A stretch of 64,000 nucleotides of DNA from Aquimarina longa SW024. Its GTDB lineage: Bacteria; Bacteroidota; Bacteroidia; Flavobacteriales; Flavobacteriaceae. Where the stretch lies: NCBI RefSeq assembly GCF_001401755.1, contig NZ_KQ474102.1, positions 72,595-136,594 of the forward strand, given 5' to 3'. Positions 19,238 through 30,000 of the stretch are shown piece after piece. The notes beneath the pieces are model-generated. The model saw only the letters and a program-made list of their open reading frames with translations, was not told the origin of the DNA and searched no databases. Position 1 is the first letter of the stretch, and every line of letters starts with the position of its first letter. Position numbers and translations under genes: made by a program.

Positions 19238-22200
19238 ATGTTTAGATCAAGAGTCTATTTTTTGTTAAGTATTTTTATCTGGTGTGTCTCTTTCTTGCAT
19301 GGTCAAAATCATACAAGTTTTAGACACTTGTCACCTATAAACGATAATAAATTTGTTATCCCTTCAAAGACCACGCAAGATGCATTTGGTAATATATGGA
19401 TGTTGTCCTCTGATGGGATTTTGGTTTATAATGGTTATGATTATAAATTAATTAAAAACAAGATGGTTTTTCCTAATATTCAGCATAATGATTTTATAAA
19501 TAATATGCTTGTTGATTACAATAAGAATATATGGATAACTACTCAATTTGGATTGATTTCAAAATATGTTGCAATTGCTAATCAATTTGAAGATATGACT
19601 CTTTTATTGCCCAAAAACGATATTATAAGCTCAATTGTAGCAAAAAATGATAGTGTTTGGCTGGTCTCTAAACTTGGTAATATTTATAGATATATTGATT
19701 CTAAAATGAATTTTATCACTACAATTTCACACAAAGGTGCTAAGATCAAAAACATCATGGATATTGATGTATTACATTCATCAGAGATATATGTTAGTAC
19801 CAAAAGTGGTACAATTTATAGGTATTCCCTAAGGTCAGAACAAACAACTGAATTAGTCGGTCTGTTTACAAATTATCCAGGAGATATTATCCTTGCAGCA
19901 GATATTAATAATAAGCTTTGGGTGGGAACCGAAACTTATGGACTATTTGTCTATGATCCTATCAATAACCAATTTATTCAGGATTCTTTTTTTGAACAAG
20001 AACGGTTTAATATTAATAAAGAAATGTTTCTGTCATTATTTTGCAGTAGTGATGGGTATATGTGGGGAGGAACAGATGGAGGTGGATTGTACAAAATAAA
20101 TATAACCACTGGAGAGATTGATTTATTTACACGACAATATTCTAATGAGTTTTCTTTGAGTAGTAATACTATTTTGGATATTAATGAAGATAACCACAAA
20201 AATATATGGATTACTACAAATTATGGTAAACTTAATATTCTTCCTAACAGAAATAACAAGATTAAATATCATGAAGGCTCTGATAATAATATACCTCTTA
20301 GAGTATTAAGTATTTTAAAAAGCTCTAAAGGTGTTTTATGGATTGGAACAGATGGGTCTGGGTTAACAAAAATGACGTGTGCTACCGACGGAACTACGCA
20401 AGAAAAACGATACTTTAATGATATATCTTTAAACAGAGGATATTATATTCAATCTATAGCAGAAGATAATCGATCAAATATTTGGTTCGGAACCTATAAA
20501 AATGGGTTATGGTATCACAATACCAGTAAAAATACTTTTCAAAAGATAAGCGTTTATAATTCTAATAAACAGGAAGCAAAGGATATACGAACCGTTTTTT
20601 CTGATACTAAAGGACGTATTTGGGTAGGATCTAGTCTTTCTATTAATGTGTATTCTTCTGATTTAGAACTTCTGGCCGTTTTTGATAATACTACTAAAGG
20701 GTTAAAAGGAACCAACACAGAGAGTATTCTGGAAGATAGAAATGGTACAATTTGGTTAGGACTTTATAACGGAGGATTATTTCAATATAATGAACATCAT
20801 TCTGATATACAGCAATCTACTTTTATAAGCTATTCTCAGAAAAATAGAAACTATAAAAATGAAATCCATACTGTTAAATCTATGGTTCTAGGTGACTCTG
20901 AAGAAATATGGTTACTTGACAGGTTGGGTAAATTATTAAAATTTAACACCAAAGATAAAGTATATACCACATTTGAACATATAGAGTCTACAGAAGAAAA
21001 AATATTTATAGCGATTCTTAAAGATGGTAATGGAGACCTATGGATGAGTTCTAAAAATAATGGAATAAGCCATTTTGATGTTAAAAATAGTACTATAAAG
21101 ACCTATTATGATACAGATGGTTTTCAGGATAATATGTTTTTACCCAGAAGTAAATTTAAAGATGAGCAGGGGCTATTGTATTTTGGAGGAGTTAAAGGGT
21201 TAAATAGTTTTAACCCAAAACACTTGAATAAAAAAGCATCTGAAACAAAATTATATATTAATAGTGTAGAGATACTTAACCAACCCGTATATTCTTTGTT
21301 ACCTTCTACAACTACAACAGGAGTTTTTAATGTCGAATCGCTACAATTAAAACATGATCAATCCCACTTTTCTTTTAGGTTCTATGCTGTAGATAATATT
21401 TTAAATCCTAGTTACTATTATGCGTATAGATTGAAAGGGTTTGACAAAAATTGGATCACCAGTAAATCAGAACGTTTGGCTACCTATACAAATATCCCTC
21501 CAGGAGACTATACTTTTGAAATCAAAACAGGAACCAAAAAAGGAGTTTGGGATCTTCCTCAAAAAAGTATAGCGATCACTGTACAACAACCGTTATGGAA
21601 TACATCATTGGCGTATATTTCTTATCTACTGCTTCTGGCATTAACAGTTTACGGAATAAGGAGATGGTATGCTTTAAGAAAAAAATTATTTCTTGAAAAA
21701 GTTAGTCATAAAAAAGAAAATGAATTACATGATTTAAAGATGAATTTCTTTGCAAAAATGTCACATGAAATTCAGACACCGATTACATTAATTCTTGGTC
21801 CTATTGATGATATGTTACAAAAAGCAGAAAAGAACGGAAACTTGTTATTAAAACAACGCTTGAATATTATATCATATAATACTAAACGCCTTTCTAAGAT
21901 TGCAAAAGAATTAACACTAGTAAGAAATAAAGAATTAGGAACTTTAAGATTAACAGTTACCAAGAATGACTTATGTAAAGACATAGAAAATATTTCATTA
22001 TCGTTTAAGGAACTGGCAAGAAAAAGAAAAATAGATTTTATTATCAATTGCCCGAAAAATTTACCTAAAGCATGGTATGACAAAGAAAAACTAGAGCATG
22101 TGGTGTATAATTTACTGTCTAATGCTTTTAAATTTACTCCAAAAGAAGGAAATGTTTTTCTAAATATTGTTCCAATCAATACGAAGAAGCATATAAAATT

Positions 22201-23332
22201 ATCTGTTTCAGATTCTGGTCCAGGGATTCCTGATGAAGAATTACAGCATATTTTCAAACTATTTTATCAATCGGATATAGGTAAAAAAAACAAAGGTACT
22301 GGTATTGGGTTAGCGCTAACCAAAGAGCTGATGAATTTGCATAAAGGAAAGATAAAAGTAAATTCTAATCCAGCTGAAGGAACAACATTGACTATCAAGT
22401 TTCCGATTACTAAGAATGCTTATGACGATACAGAAAGAATAATAATCCGTGATTCTGAAAAACCTAATACTAATACTATATTAGAAAATGAAGTATTAAA
22501 TCAAGAAAAAGAAAAAGACCTCTCCAAGAAAACTATTCTAATCGTAGAGGATAATTATGATTTACAGACTTTTTTAAAAGAGCTTTTATGTAATGAATAT
22601 AATATCATCTTGGCAGAAAATGGTGAAGAAGGGTATTATTATACTAAAAACAATTTCCCAGATCTCGTTTTAAGCGATATAATGATGCCAAAATTAGATG
22701 GTATCGAAATGTGTAAAAAAATTCTGAATGATCCTATGACGATACACATTCCTGTTATATTACTCACTGCCAAAAATTCTACAAATTCTAAAATATTAGG
22801 GCTAAAATCAGGGGCTATAGAATACATTAGTAAGCCTTTCAATACGAATGAATTATTATTGAAAATAAAAAATATTATCTTATCTAAAGAGCATATTATA
22901 TCAAAATATCGAAAAGAAATCATTAGTCGTCCAAAAGTAATATTAGAAAAGTCACAAGATGAAATTTTTCTTGAAAATCTAATGAATAATATAAATGCGA
23001 GATTAGATGATCCAGATTTTAAAATGGAAGAATTGGCAGCATCATTACATATGGGGTATTCTAGCCTTTACAGAAAATGTCAATCCCTAACAGGGCATAG
23101 CTTAGTTGATTTTGTACGGTTACTTCGCTTAAAAAAGGCAGCTATCTTAATTACTCGGTATGGCTATAATATCTCTGAAGCTTCTTTTATGACAGGGTTT
23201 AATGATCCTAAGTATTTTTCGAAATGTTTTAAAAAACATTTTAAAAAAACTCCTGTAACATTCAAAAAAGAAGCTAAAGAAATGGGAGTTATTTTATACC
23301 TAAATAAGCATAAAGTAGATACTACTTTTTAA
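19238..23332 (+). CDS. Hybrid two-component system regulator (HTCS) of the PUL
   Basis: The 1364-aa product is a one-protein sensor and transcription factor. It has a signal peptide (1-23), a periplasmic two-bladed-type Reg_prop propeller region (repeats with NIWMLS, LWVGTET, ILWIGTDGSG, RIWVGSS, TIWLGLYNGG) to about 690, and a Y_Y_Y domain with YYAYRLKGFDKNW and YTNIPPGDYTFEI. One membrane helix lies near 789-810, followed by a HisKA domain with His 843 (MSHEIQTPI), a HATPase domain (NLLSNAFKFTP, GTGIGLAL), a receiver domain with Asp 1147 (LSDIMMPK) and an AraC-type HTH (about 1240-1350). It is divergent from the GH109-susCD operon and most likely activates it on sensing the breakdown product. 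All modules look intact. Confidence 0.95.
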   Translation: MFRSRVYFLLSIFIWCVSFLHGQNHTSFRHLSPINDNKFVIPSKTTQDAFGNIWMLSSDGILVYNGYDYKLIKNKMVFPNIQHNDFINNMLVDYNKNIWITTQFGLISKYVAIANQFEDMTLLLPKNDIISSIVAKNDSVWLVSKLGNIYRYIDSKMNFITTISHKGAKIKNIMDIDVLHSSEIYVSTKSGTIYRYSLRSEQTTELVGLFTNYPGDIILAADINNKLWVGTETYGLFVYDPINNQFIQDSFFEQERFNINKEMFLSLFCSSDGYMWGGTDGGGLYKINITTGEIDLFTRQYSNEFSLSSNTILDINEDNHKNIWITTNYGKLNILPNRNNKIKYHEGSDNNIPLRVLSILKSSKGVLWIGTDGSGLTKMTCATDGTTQEKRYFNDISLNRGYYIQSIAEDNRSNIWFGTYKNGLWYHNTSKNTFQKISVYNSNKQEAKDIRTVFSDTKGRIWVGSSLSINVYSSDLELLAVFDNTTKGLKGTNTESILEDRNGTIWLGLYNGGLFQYNEHHSDIQQSTFISYSQKNRNYKNEIHTVKSMVLGDSEEIWLLDRLGKLLKFNTKDKVYTTFEHIESTEEKIFIAILKDGNGDLWMSSKNNGISHFDVKNSTIKTYYDTDGFQDNMFLPRSKFKDEQGLLYFGGVKGLNSFNPKHLNKKASETKLYINSVEILNQPVYSLLPSTTTTGVFNVESLQLKHDQSHFSFRFYAVDNILNPSYYYAYRLKGFDKNWITSKSERLATYTNIPPGDYTFEIKTGTKKGVWDLPQKSIAITVQQPLWNTSLAYISYLLLLALTVYGIRRWYALRKKLFLEKVSHKKENELHDLKMNFFAKMSHEIQTPITLILGPIDDMLQKAEKNGNLLLKQRLNIISYNTKRLSKIAKELTLVRNKELGTLRLTVTKNDLCKDIENISLSFKELARKRKIDFIINCPKNLPKAWYDKEKLEHVVYNLLSNAFKFTPKEGNVFLNIVPINTKKHIKLSVSDSGPGIPDEELQHIFKLFYQSDIGKKNKGTGIGLALTKELMNLHKGKIKVNSNPAEGTTLTIKFPITKNAYDDTERIIIRDSEKPNTNTILENEVLNQEKEKDLSKKTILIVEDNYDLQTFLKELLCNEYNIILAENGEEGYYYTKNNFPDLVLSDIMMPKLDGIEMCKKILNDPMTIHIPVILLTAKNSTNSKILGLKSGAIEYISKPFNTNELLLKIKNIILSKEHIISKYRKEIISRPKVILEKSQDEIFLENLMNNINARLDDPDFKMEELAASLHMGYSSLYRKCQSLTGHSLVDFVRLLRLKKAAILITRYGYNISEASFMTGFNDPKYFSKCFKKHFKKTPVTFKKEAKEMGVILYLNKHKVDTTF

Positions 23333-23357
23333 TAATAGATACCTAATTTTTAAATAA

Positions 23358-23759
23358 CTAGTTATAATGTCTCGTAAAAATAGCTATTAATTCTTGTGGT
23401 GGAATTAACTTATTAGGATAGTCATGCATTTTTTCTAGAACTGCATCAATAGCTTCTAATCGTAATCCTAGATGTAATCCTATTTCCTTAATTTTATGGA
23501 TTTCTTGTTGAGAAGTTTCCTGATCAACATTCATAAGCAGTACCAATCTATGAAACTGAAGAATACGCTGTGATTCTGGTTGTAGATTTTTTTTCTCTAC
23601 TTCTGTATCTTTTAAAGCATCAATCTCTTCTTTTTGTATTCCTAATTGTGATGCAACTGCTAGAATAAAATTATACTCTTCATCTTTAAACTTATGATCT
23701 GCTTTTGCAAATTCTATCATTTCTGAAAGCAGACTCAATTTTTCTTCTTTACTATACAT
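23358..23759 (-). CDS. TerB-like domain protein
   Basis: The 133-aa cytoplasmic protein is all-helical and fits the TerB/DjlA-N type fold: SLLSEMIEFAKADHKFKDEEYNFILAVASQLGI, with the acidic positions typical of the family (ADHKFKDEE), and a second half with VDQETSQQEIHKIKEIGLHLGL that mirrors the first. TerB-like domains bind metal or act as interaction modules in membrane stress systems; a single copy outside a ter cluster is common in flavobacteria. No ter genes are near. It converges with the HTCS gene, 25 bases away. Domain call fair, role unknown. Confidence 0.65.
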   Translation of the reverse strand: MYSKEEKLSLLSEMIEFAKADHKFKDEEYNFILAVASQLGIQKEEIDALKDTEVEKKNLQPESQRILQFHRLVLLMNVDQETSQQEIHKIKEIGLHLGLRLEAIDAVLEKMHDYPNKLIPPQELIAIFTRHYN

Positions 23760-23863
23760 GTTCCTAATTACTTTTTGCCGAAAATAATAATTTCTAATTA
23801 CATTGACCTCTATTTTTTTATACTCTAACCTATATTTTCAACCATTTTTAAGTTCAAAACATA

Positions 23864-23871
23864 TACCTTTG
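23864..23871 (+). promoter_or_regulatory. -7 box very close to the DUF1456 start
   Basis: TACCTTTG matches TAnnTTTG and ends only four bases before the ATG at 23876, implying a leaderless or nearly leaderless transcript if the box is used. There is no TTG at the ideal -33 distance. Confidence 0.45.
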
Positions 23872-23875
23872 CTTC

Positions 23876-24130
23876 ATGGGTTTAACAAACAATGATATTT
23901 TCAAAAAACTACGAGTAGCACATAAATTACGTGATGATGATATTGTAAAAATTTGTGCTTTAGTAGATTTTAAAGTTACTAAAAGTGAATTAGGTGCGAT
24001 TTTTAGAAATGAAAACCACCCAAAGTATATGGAGTGTGGTGATCAGATTCTACGTAATTTCTTAAATGGATTAGTGATTCATCTTAGAGGACCAATGCCT
24101 AAAAAAAAGAAAGTTACTCCTGAAAAATAA
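23876..24130 (+). CDS. DUF1456 family protein (YehS-like, single domain)
   Basis: The 84-aa product matches the start of DUF1456: LTNNDIFKKLRVAHKLRDDDIVKICALVDFKVTKSELGA is a helical block with the family's NDI-LR pattern, followed by CGDQILRNFLNGLV. Enterobacterial YehS carries two such domains in about 156 residues; this short form has one, plus a basic tail PKKKKVTPEK that could bind nucleic acid. The function of the family is unknown. A promoter-like box just before the ATG suggests independent transcription. The next gene on the same strand is 82 bases away. Confidence 0.8.
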   Translation: MGLTNNDIFKKLRVAHKLRDDDIVKICALVDFKVTKSELGAIFRNENHPKYMECGDQILRNFLNGLVIHLRGPMPKKKKVTPEK

Positions 24131-24212
24131 GAATCCAAAATAACATTCTATTACCTCAGAATAAATTCTTAATTTGGAGAATATAACTTTATCTAATCCA
24201 AACTAAGTATTT

Positions 24213-25832
24213 ATGCTCACTACTACCGAAAAACAAGAATTTAGACAAGAACTTTTCAGGCATTTAGATGGTATTGCTGTTGCTCCTGTTGCCTATACTC
24301 TTTTTAAAAACGGTATCACTAATTACCTCTTTAGCAACAAAGAAGTATCTATTTCAGAACTTACTACTTTTTTTAAAGCTAATGAAGGGTATCTTACTAT
24401 AGCATTACGAATACTGGCAGCTCAGGGATGGGTAGATTACAACATTAATAATAATGATATTATTATCAAAACCAACAACTTTTCTAAATTAGCATTTGAT
24501 CATTTTTATCTGTATGAAGATATCGTTAATTTATTAGAATATTCTGGTAAGTTTCATCCTCGAAAGTTCGAATTAGAGCCTTTTCATAAACTAGAACAAC
24601 TATTCAAAAACTATCAAAATCGTTTTAATTTACCTCCTACATCAGATCCTATAACTACTAAAATACAAGATCAAATTATTAAACATATTGAGGGTGTTTT
24701 GGTTGGTCCAACTACAGTACATCTCGGTATGGGGGGTATGTTTCATAAGTATTTTATGGAAGCTTCTTTTAGCCCCGATGAGTATCATAAATTTCCTGAG
24801 AGTTTTGATACTATTCTTACATTTCTAAGTTATCTAGGTTGGTTTAGCAAATCTAATGGTAACTATACCTTTACTAATAAAGGGTTATTCTTTGCCAAAA
24901 GAGCTTCTGCTTATGGCGTTACTGTATCATACATTCCTATGTTTAGACAAATGAAAGATTTAATTTTAGGAAACCCTAATGTATTATGGGAAACCCAGTC
25001 TGATACAGAAACTCATGTAGACCGAGAAATGAATGTATGGGGTAGCGGTGGTGCACATGCTAGTTATTTTAAAAAAATTGATGAGATTATCATTAGCCTA
25101 TTTAATAAACCTCTAGAACAACAACCTAAGGGTATTTTAGATATGGGATGTGGTAATGGTGCTTTTTTGATACACCTTTTTGATGTTATTGCTTCAAAAA
25201 CATTAAGAGGAAAGCATCTAGATGATTACCCTTTGTTTCTGGTAGGAGCAGATTATAATAAAGCTGCTCTAAAAGTTACAAGAGCTAATCTGATACAAGC
25301 AGATATATGGGCTAAAGTTATTTGGGGAGATATCAGTGATCCTGATTTACTGCAGCAAGATCTAAAAGAAAAGTATGCTATCGAATTAAAAGAATTATTA
25401 TCCGTAAGAACATTCTTAGATCATAATAGAATATGGAGTAAACCCATATCTAAACTTAACACTCCTAGTCTATCTACAGGAGCTTTTGCTTATCGAGGAA
25501 AGCGATTGCAAAATAATGATGTAGAGCGCAACCTTAAGGATCATTTTATAAAATGGGAATCCCACATTGCTAAATTTGGTCTAATTGTAATAGAGCTACA
25601 TACTATATCACCAGAATTAACTGCTAAAAATCTTGGTAAAACTGCAGCAACAGCCTATGATGCTACTCATGGTTTTTCTGATCAGTACATTCTAGAGATT
25701 GATTCTTTTCTTAAAGTAATTGAAGAAGTAGGTTTACATAGTGACCCTAACTACTTTTCTAAATTCCCTAATTCTGATCTAGCAACAGTAAGTATTAATT
25801 ATATTATAGGTATAAACAATCGCGAGAAATAA
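24213..25832 (+). CDS. AprA-related class I SAM-dependent methyltransferase
   Basis: The 539-aa cytoplasmic protein has a C-terminal Rossmann methyltransferase domain with motif I ILDMGCGNGAFLI near residue 305 and VGADYNKAALKVTRANL plus WGDISDPDLL as motif II and III regions. The N-terminal half contains two winged-helix-like segments that look like internal copies: LDGIAVAPVAYTLFKNGI (about 15-32) and IEGVLVGPTTVHLGMGGM (about 157-175), each followed by a helix-rich LRILAAQGW / LTFLSYLGW element. This layout resembles the AprA-type methyltransferases of polyketide pathways, but no polyketide genes are nearby, so a free-standing role, perhaps on a small lipid or ketide, is inferred. Substrate unknown. 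Confidence 0.7.
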   Translation: MLTTTEKQEFRQELFRHLDGIAVAPVAYTLFKNGITNYLFSNKEVSISELTTFFKANEGYLTIALRILAAQGWVDYNINNNDIIIKTNNFSKLAFDHFYLYEDIVNLLEYSGKFHPRKFELEPFHKLEQLFKNYQNRFNLPPTSDPITTKIQDQIIKHIEGVLVGPTTVHLGMGGMFHKYFMEASFSPDEYHKFPESFDTILTFLSYLGWFSKSNGNYTFTNKGLFFAKRASAYGVTVSYIPMFRQMKDLILGNPNVLWETQSDTETHVDREMNVWGSGGAHASYFKKIDEIIISLFNKPLEQQPKGILDMGCGNGAFLIHLFDVIASKTLRGKHLDDYPLFLVGADYNKAALKVTRANLIQADIWAKVIWGDISDPDLLQQDLKEKYAIELKELLSVRTFLDHNRIWSKPISKLNTPSLSTGAFAYRGKRLQNNDVERNLKDHFIKWESHIAKFGLIVIELHTISPELTAKNLGKTAATAYDATHGFSDQYILEIDSFLKVIEEVGLHSDPNYFSKFPNSDLATVSINYIIGINNREK

Positions 25833-25913
25833 TAGTATTTTATTAATTATAAAGTAACATTTTTCAATATTTAAGACATATACCTATAAAAACTACAGGT
25901 TAAACATATAGAA

Positions 25914-26795
25914 ATGGAAAAAATTTATTCAATTATTACTTTATGTTTTTTAATTATTAGTTGCTCAAGTGATGACAATACTACTACTGAGCTCGTAAGC
26001 AAACCTACAATCAACAACATTTCGACAAATAGCGCAAGCATAGGTGATATTATAATTATAAATGGAAAAAATTTCAATCCAAACGAAACCTATATCGTAA
26101 AATTTAATGAAATTAAGGGGCGAATTACAGAGATTACATCAACTCAACTTAAAGTAGAAGTTCCAGAAAATGCAACTTCTGGAAAAATAATTTTAATATA
26201 TAAAGGAGAGAAAGTAAATGTAGGTAACCTTGAAGTTACTATAGAATTAATAAATAAACTATATGGATATGTAGCTTATGATAAACTTGTGGAACTGAAT
26301 ATAGATGATGGTTCAGAATTATCAACTATTGCTACAATTGGATCTGATTATCTTTCTGATATTGTATATTCAAAAAACACTAATGAAATAATAGGACAAA
26401 CCTCTGTATCTAATCCTAATACAGGAAATAACACATATTACTATCACAAAATAGATATTACTACTGGACAAATCAGTAAAAACACGTATCCTGGATATGA
26501 AAGTTTGGTAATAACTGATAGTGGAAAATTATATGGATATGTAGCCTATGATAAACTTGTGGAACTGAATATAAATGATGGTTCAGAATTATCAACTATT
26601 GCTACAATTGGATCTGATTATCTTTCTGATATTGTATATTTAAAAAACACTAATGAAATAATAGGGCAAATCTCTGTATCTAATCCTAATACAGGAAATA
26701 ACACATATTACTATTATAAAATAGACATTACCACCAGAAAAACAAGTAAAAACACATATGCTGGATATGAAAGTTTGATCACAGCTGGTGAGTAA
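25914..26795 (+). CDS. IPT/TIG-domain lipoprotein with a 90-residue tandem duplication
   Basis: The 293-aa product has a lipoprotein signal ending in LIISC (Cys 17). A TIG (immunoglobulin-like) domain at about 33-112 begins PTINNISTNSASIGDIIIIN. Two nearly identical 90-residue units follow, each starting YGYVAYDKLVELNI and containing IATIGSDYLSDIVY and YYxKIDITT. They are encoded by a 270-bp direct repeat (26261-26530 and 26531-26795) that differs at only a few bases, a sign of recent duplication. The units resemble beta-propeller blades of surface-binding proteins. The reading frame ends shortly into the expected third blade, so the protein may be an incomplete propeller. Surface location is inferred; ligand unknown. 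Confidence 0.7.
   Translation: MEKIYSIITLCFLIISCSSDDNTTTELVSKPTINNISTNSASIGDIIIINGKNFNPNETYIVKFNEIKGRITEITSTQLKVEVPENATSGKIILIYKGEKVNVGNLEVTIELINKLYGYVAYDKLVELNIDDGSELSTIATIGSDYLSDIVYSKNTNEIIGQTSVSNPNTGNNTYYYHKIDITTGQISKNTYPGYESLVITDSGKLYGYVAYDKLVELNINDGSELSTIATIGSDYLSDIVYLKNTNEIIGQISVSNPNTGNNTYYYYKIDITTRKTSKNTYAGYESLITAGE
26261..26795 (+). repeat. 270-bp direct tandem duplication inside a lipoprotein gene
   Basis: Two copies with period exactly 270 bp (90 codons) are almost identical, for example ATATGGATATGTAGC at 26261 and again at 26531. The second copy is a few codons short at its end. Confidence 0.92.
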
Positions 26796-27017
26796 GTATT
26801 AATTAGTATAGGAAAGTAAGTGCAAATGGATTATAAAAGTATTTTGAGTTAATGATAATTTCTATCACTATATTTTTTTCCTAATTATTGAAAATAACCT
26901 ATTTCAGAAAATGATCTACAATAATTTAAAAAATGATTAACAAAACACTCCTTAAAAAAGCTGTATTTTCACTTAATCTATACTATATCGCATAAATATT
27001 ACAAACCGCCATCGATC

Positions 27018-30000
27018 ATGAAGAAATTTAATTTTACACTCTCTAAGTGTATACTAGTACTTACTCTAGCTTTTATTCCATTACAATCATTTTCTATTGA
27101 TCCATCGGATACAAGAATGATGCATCAACCCGCTATAGGAAAATCACATATTGCATTTATTTATGCAGAAGATCTGTGGATTGCCAATCTAGATGGTACG
27201 CAACCCAGAAGACTCACCATTGATAAAGGTCTTGAATCCAATCCTGTTTTCTCTCCGGATGGTAAACATATTGCTTTTAGCGCAGAATATGATGGTAACG
27301 TAGATGTATTTATAATTCCTGTTAGTGGGGGAATCCCTAAGCGACTTACATGGCATCCCGGGCTAGATAATACTCTTAATTTTTCTCCCGATGGAAAATT
27401 CGTGCTATTTAATTCACAAAGAGCGATACATACCAACAGATACTCTAAGTTATATCAAATCTCTATTGATGGAGGATATCCAGTAGAATTAGAAATACCA
27501 AATGCTTGGCATGCAACATATTCTCCTGATAGCAATCACATGGCCTACACCCCTATACAAGAACGTTTTCATCAATGGAAAAATTATAGAGGGGGAACAA
27601 CTGCTAATATTTGGTTATTTTCTTTTATGGATAAATCTATTATTAAAATTCCTCAACCAAATAAAGGAAGTAATGATGTACAACCTATGTGGAAAGGAAG
27701 TGAAGTCTTTTTCTTAAGTGATAGAAATGGAGAATTTAATCTATTTTCTTATAACACTTCTTCAAAAAAAATTAATCAGCTTACTCAGTATAACGATTTT
27801 CCTATTATAAATGCGAATCTTAGTGAGAATACGATCATTTTTGAACAAGCAGGGTATCTTCATATCTATAATATCTCTCAAAAAAGCACTACTAAATTAA
27901 AGATTGGTATTGGTACAGATTTATTAGAATTACGAGAACGATATATAAAAGGTAACCAACATATCCGATCAGCAAATATATCTCCTACTGGTAAAAGAGC
28001 TGTTTTTGATTATCGTGGTGAAATCATAACCGTTCCTGAAGATAAAGGTGATCCCAGAAATCTAACATTAAGCCCCGGTAGCCATGATAAGTACCCTGCA
28101 TGGTCTCCCAACGGAAAACAAATTGCTTATTTTTCTGATGTTTCTGGTGAGTATGAACTTTATATTACATCGCAAGATGGTAAAGGTGAAACTAAAAAAT
28201 TTAAAATCCCAGGAACAGGATTTTATGCCTATACAAGCTGGTCACCTGATAGTAAAAAGATTAGTTTTTCTGATAATGGTCGAAATCTATACATTCTTGA
28301 TATTGCTTCAAAAAAAATCACCAAAATTGATAATGATGAATACTATCTCCCCGGAGCTTTTAGAGATTTATTTGGAGATTGGTCTTCTGACTCGAATTGG
28401 ATCCTATATTCAAAAATTATAGAGAGTAATTTCGAACAAATATTTTTATACAACATTAAAGATTCTAAATCTTACCCTATATCTGATGGCTTAAGTAATG
28501 TAAGTGATCCCATTTTTGATGCTAATGGAAAATATATCTATTTTACAGCTTCTACAGATGCTGGACCTGTAGTAAATTGGTTTGATCAATCCAATCAAGA
28601 TATGTCGCTTACTAATTCTATATACCTTGTAACACTCCAGAAAGATACAATTTCACCTTTTGTAAAAGAGAGTGACGAAGAAAAGCCTACAGAAGATACT
28701 AATGAAGAAAAGTCTAAAGACAAGAAAAATTCTAAAAAAGAAAATGAAAATAGTAGTAAACCGATACAAATTGATCTCGACGGGATACAAAGTAGAATTA
28801 TTGATCTGCCAATAAAAGCAGGTGTTTATTATGATTTAAGTTCTAGTAAAGAAAATAAATTATTCTATATAGCGGATACTCCTAATAGTGAATCATCTAT
28901 GCTCTACCAATATGATCTAAAAAAGCGCAAAGATACCATGATCATGGAATTAGATAGCTATGTAATTTCTGCTGATGGAAAAAAGATGTTGTACAACAAA
29001 AAGGATACATGGGGAATTACAGAAATAGGTAAAGCACCTAAAAATGGGCGTGGAGTATTAAAAACAGAAAAAATACAAGTAAAAATAAACTCTTCACAAG
29101 AATGGGAAAATATCTTTAATGAAGCATGGAGAATTAATCGAGATTATTTTTACGATCCTGGGATGCACGGTTCTGATTGGAAAGCTATGAAAAAGAAATA
29201 TGCTCAATTTTTATCGCACTTATCTTGTAGAAACGACCTAAATAGAATCATACAATGGATGTGTAGTGAATTGTCGGTTGGTCATCATAGGCTTATAGGG
29301 CGGGGAGAACAATTAAATACTCCCAAACATATTCCGGGTGGGTTATTAGGAGCTGATTATACCCTTATAAATAATAGATATCAATTTAAAAAGATATTTG
29401 GGGGGCTTAATTGGAATCCAAAATTACGATCCCCTTTAACAGAACCAGGAGTCAATATACAGGAAGGTAATTACCTATTAGCTGTAAATGGAAAAGATCT
29501 GAATAGTAACCAAAATATTTTTAGTTTTTTTGAAAATACTGCTGATAAAATAACTGAATTAACCGTTGGACCTAATCCAAACTATACCAATTCAAAAGTG
29601 ATAAAAGTAACTCCAATAGCTAGTGAATATTCTCTTCGGAATCGTGATTGGGTAGAAGGAAATCTAAAAAAAGTCAATGCAGCAACAAATGGGCAAGTTG
29701 CTTATGTGTATGTTCCTAATACTACCACTGCTGGTCATGAGTATTTTAAAAGATACTTTTATCCTCAAGCCAATAAAAAAGCAATTATCATCGATGAACG
29801 ATTTAATGGAGGTGGGCAAATAGCTGATTACTATATTAATCTTTTACTTAATCCTTATCAATCCCATTGGAATTTTAGATATGGTCGAGATCTAAAAACT
29901 CCAAGTGCTTCAATCCAAGGTCCTAAAGTAATGCTTATTGATGAGACTGCTGGATCTGGGGGTGATATGTTACCATGGATGTTTAGAAAATTTAAAGTAG

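Noticed and set aside
21772-22257. 161-codon minus-strand frame inside the HTCS gene
   Set aside because: It is antisense to conserved histidine kinase sequence and is a shadow frame.
23358-23759. Tellurite-resistance operon
   Set aside because: Only a TerB-like domain is present; no TerC, TerD or TerZ neighbours exist, so a resistance cluster is not supported.
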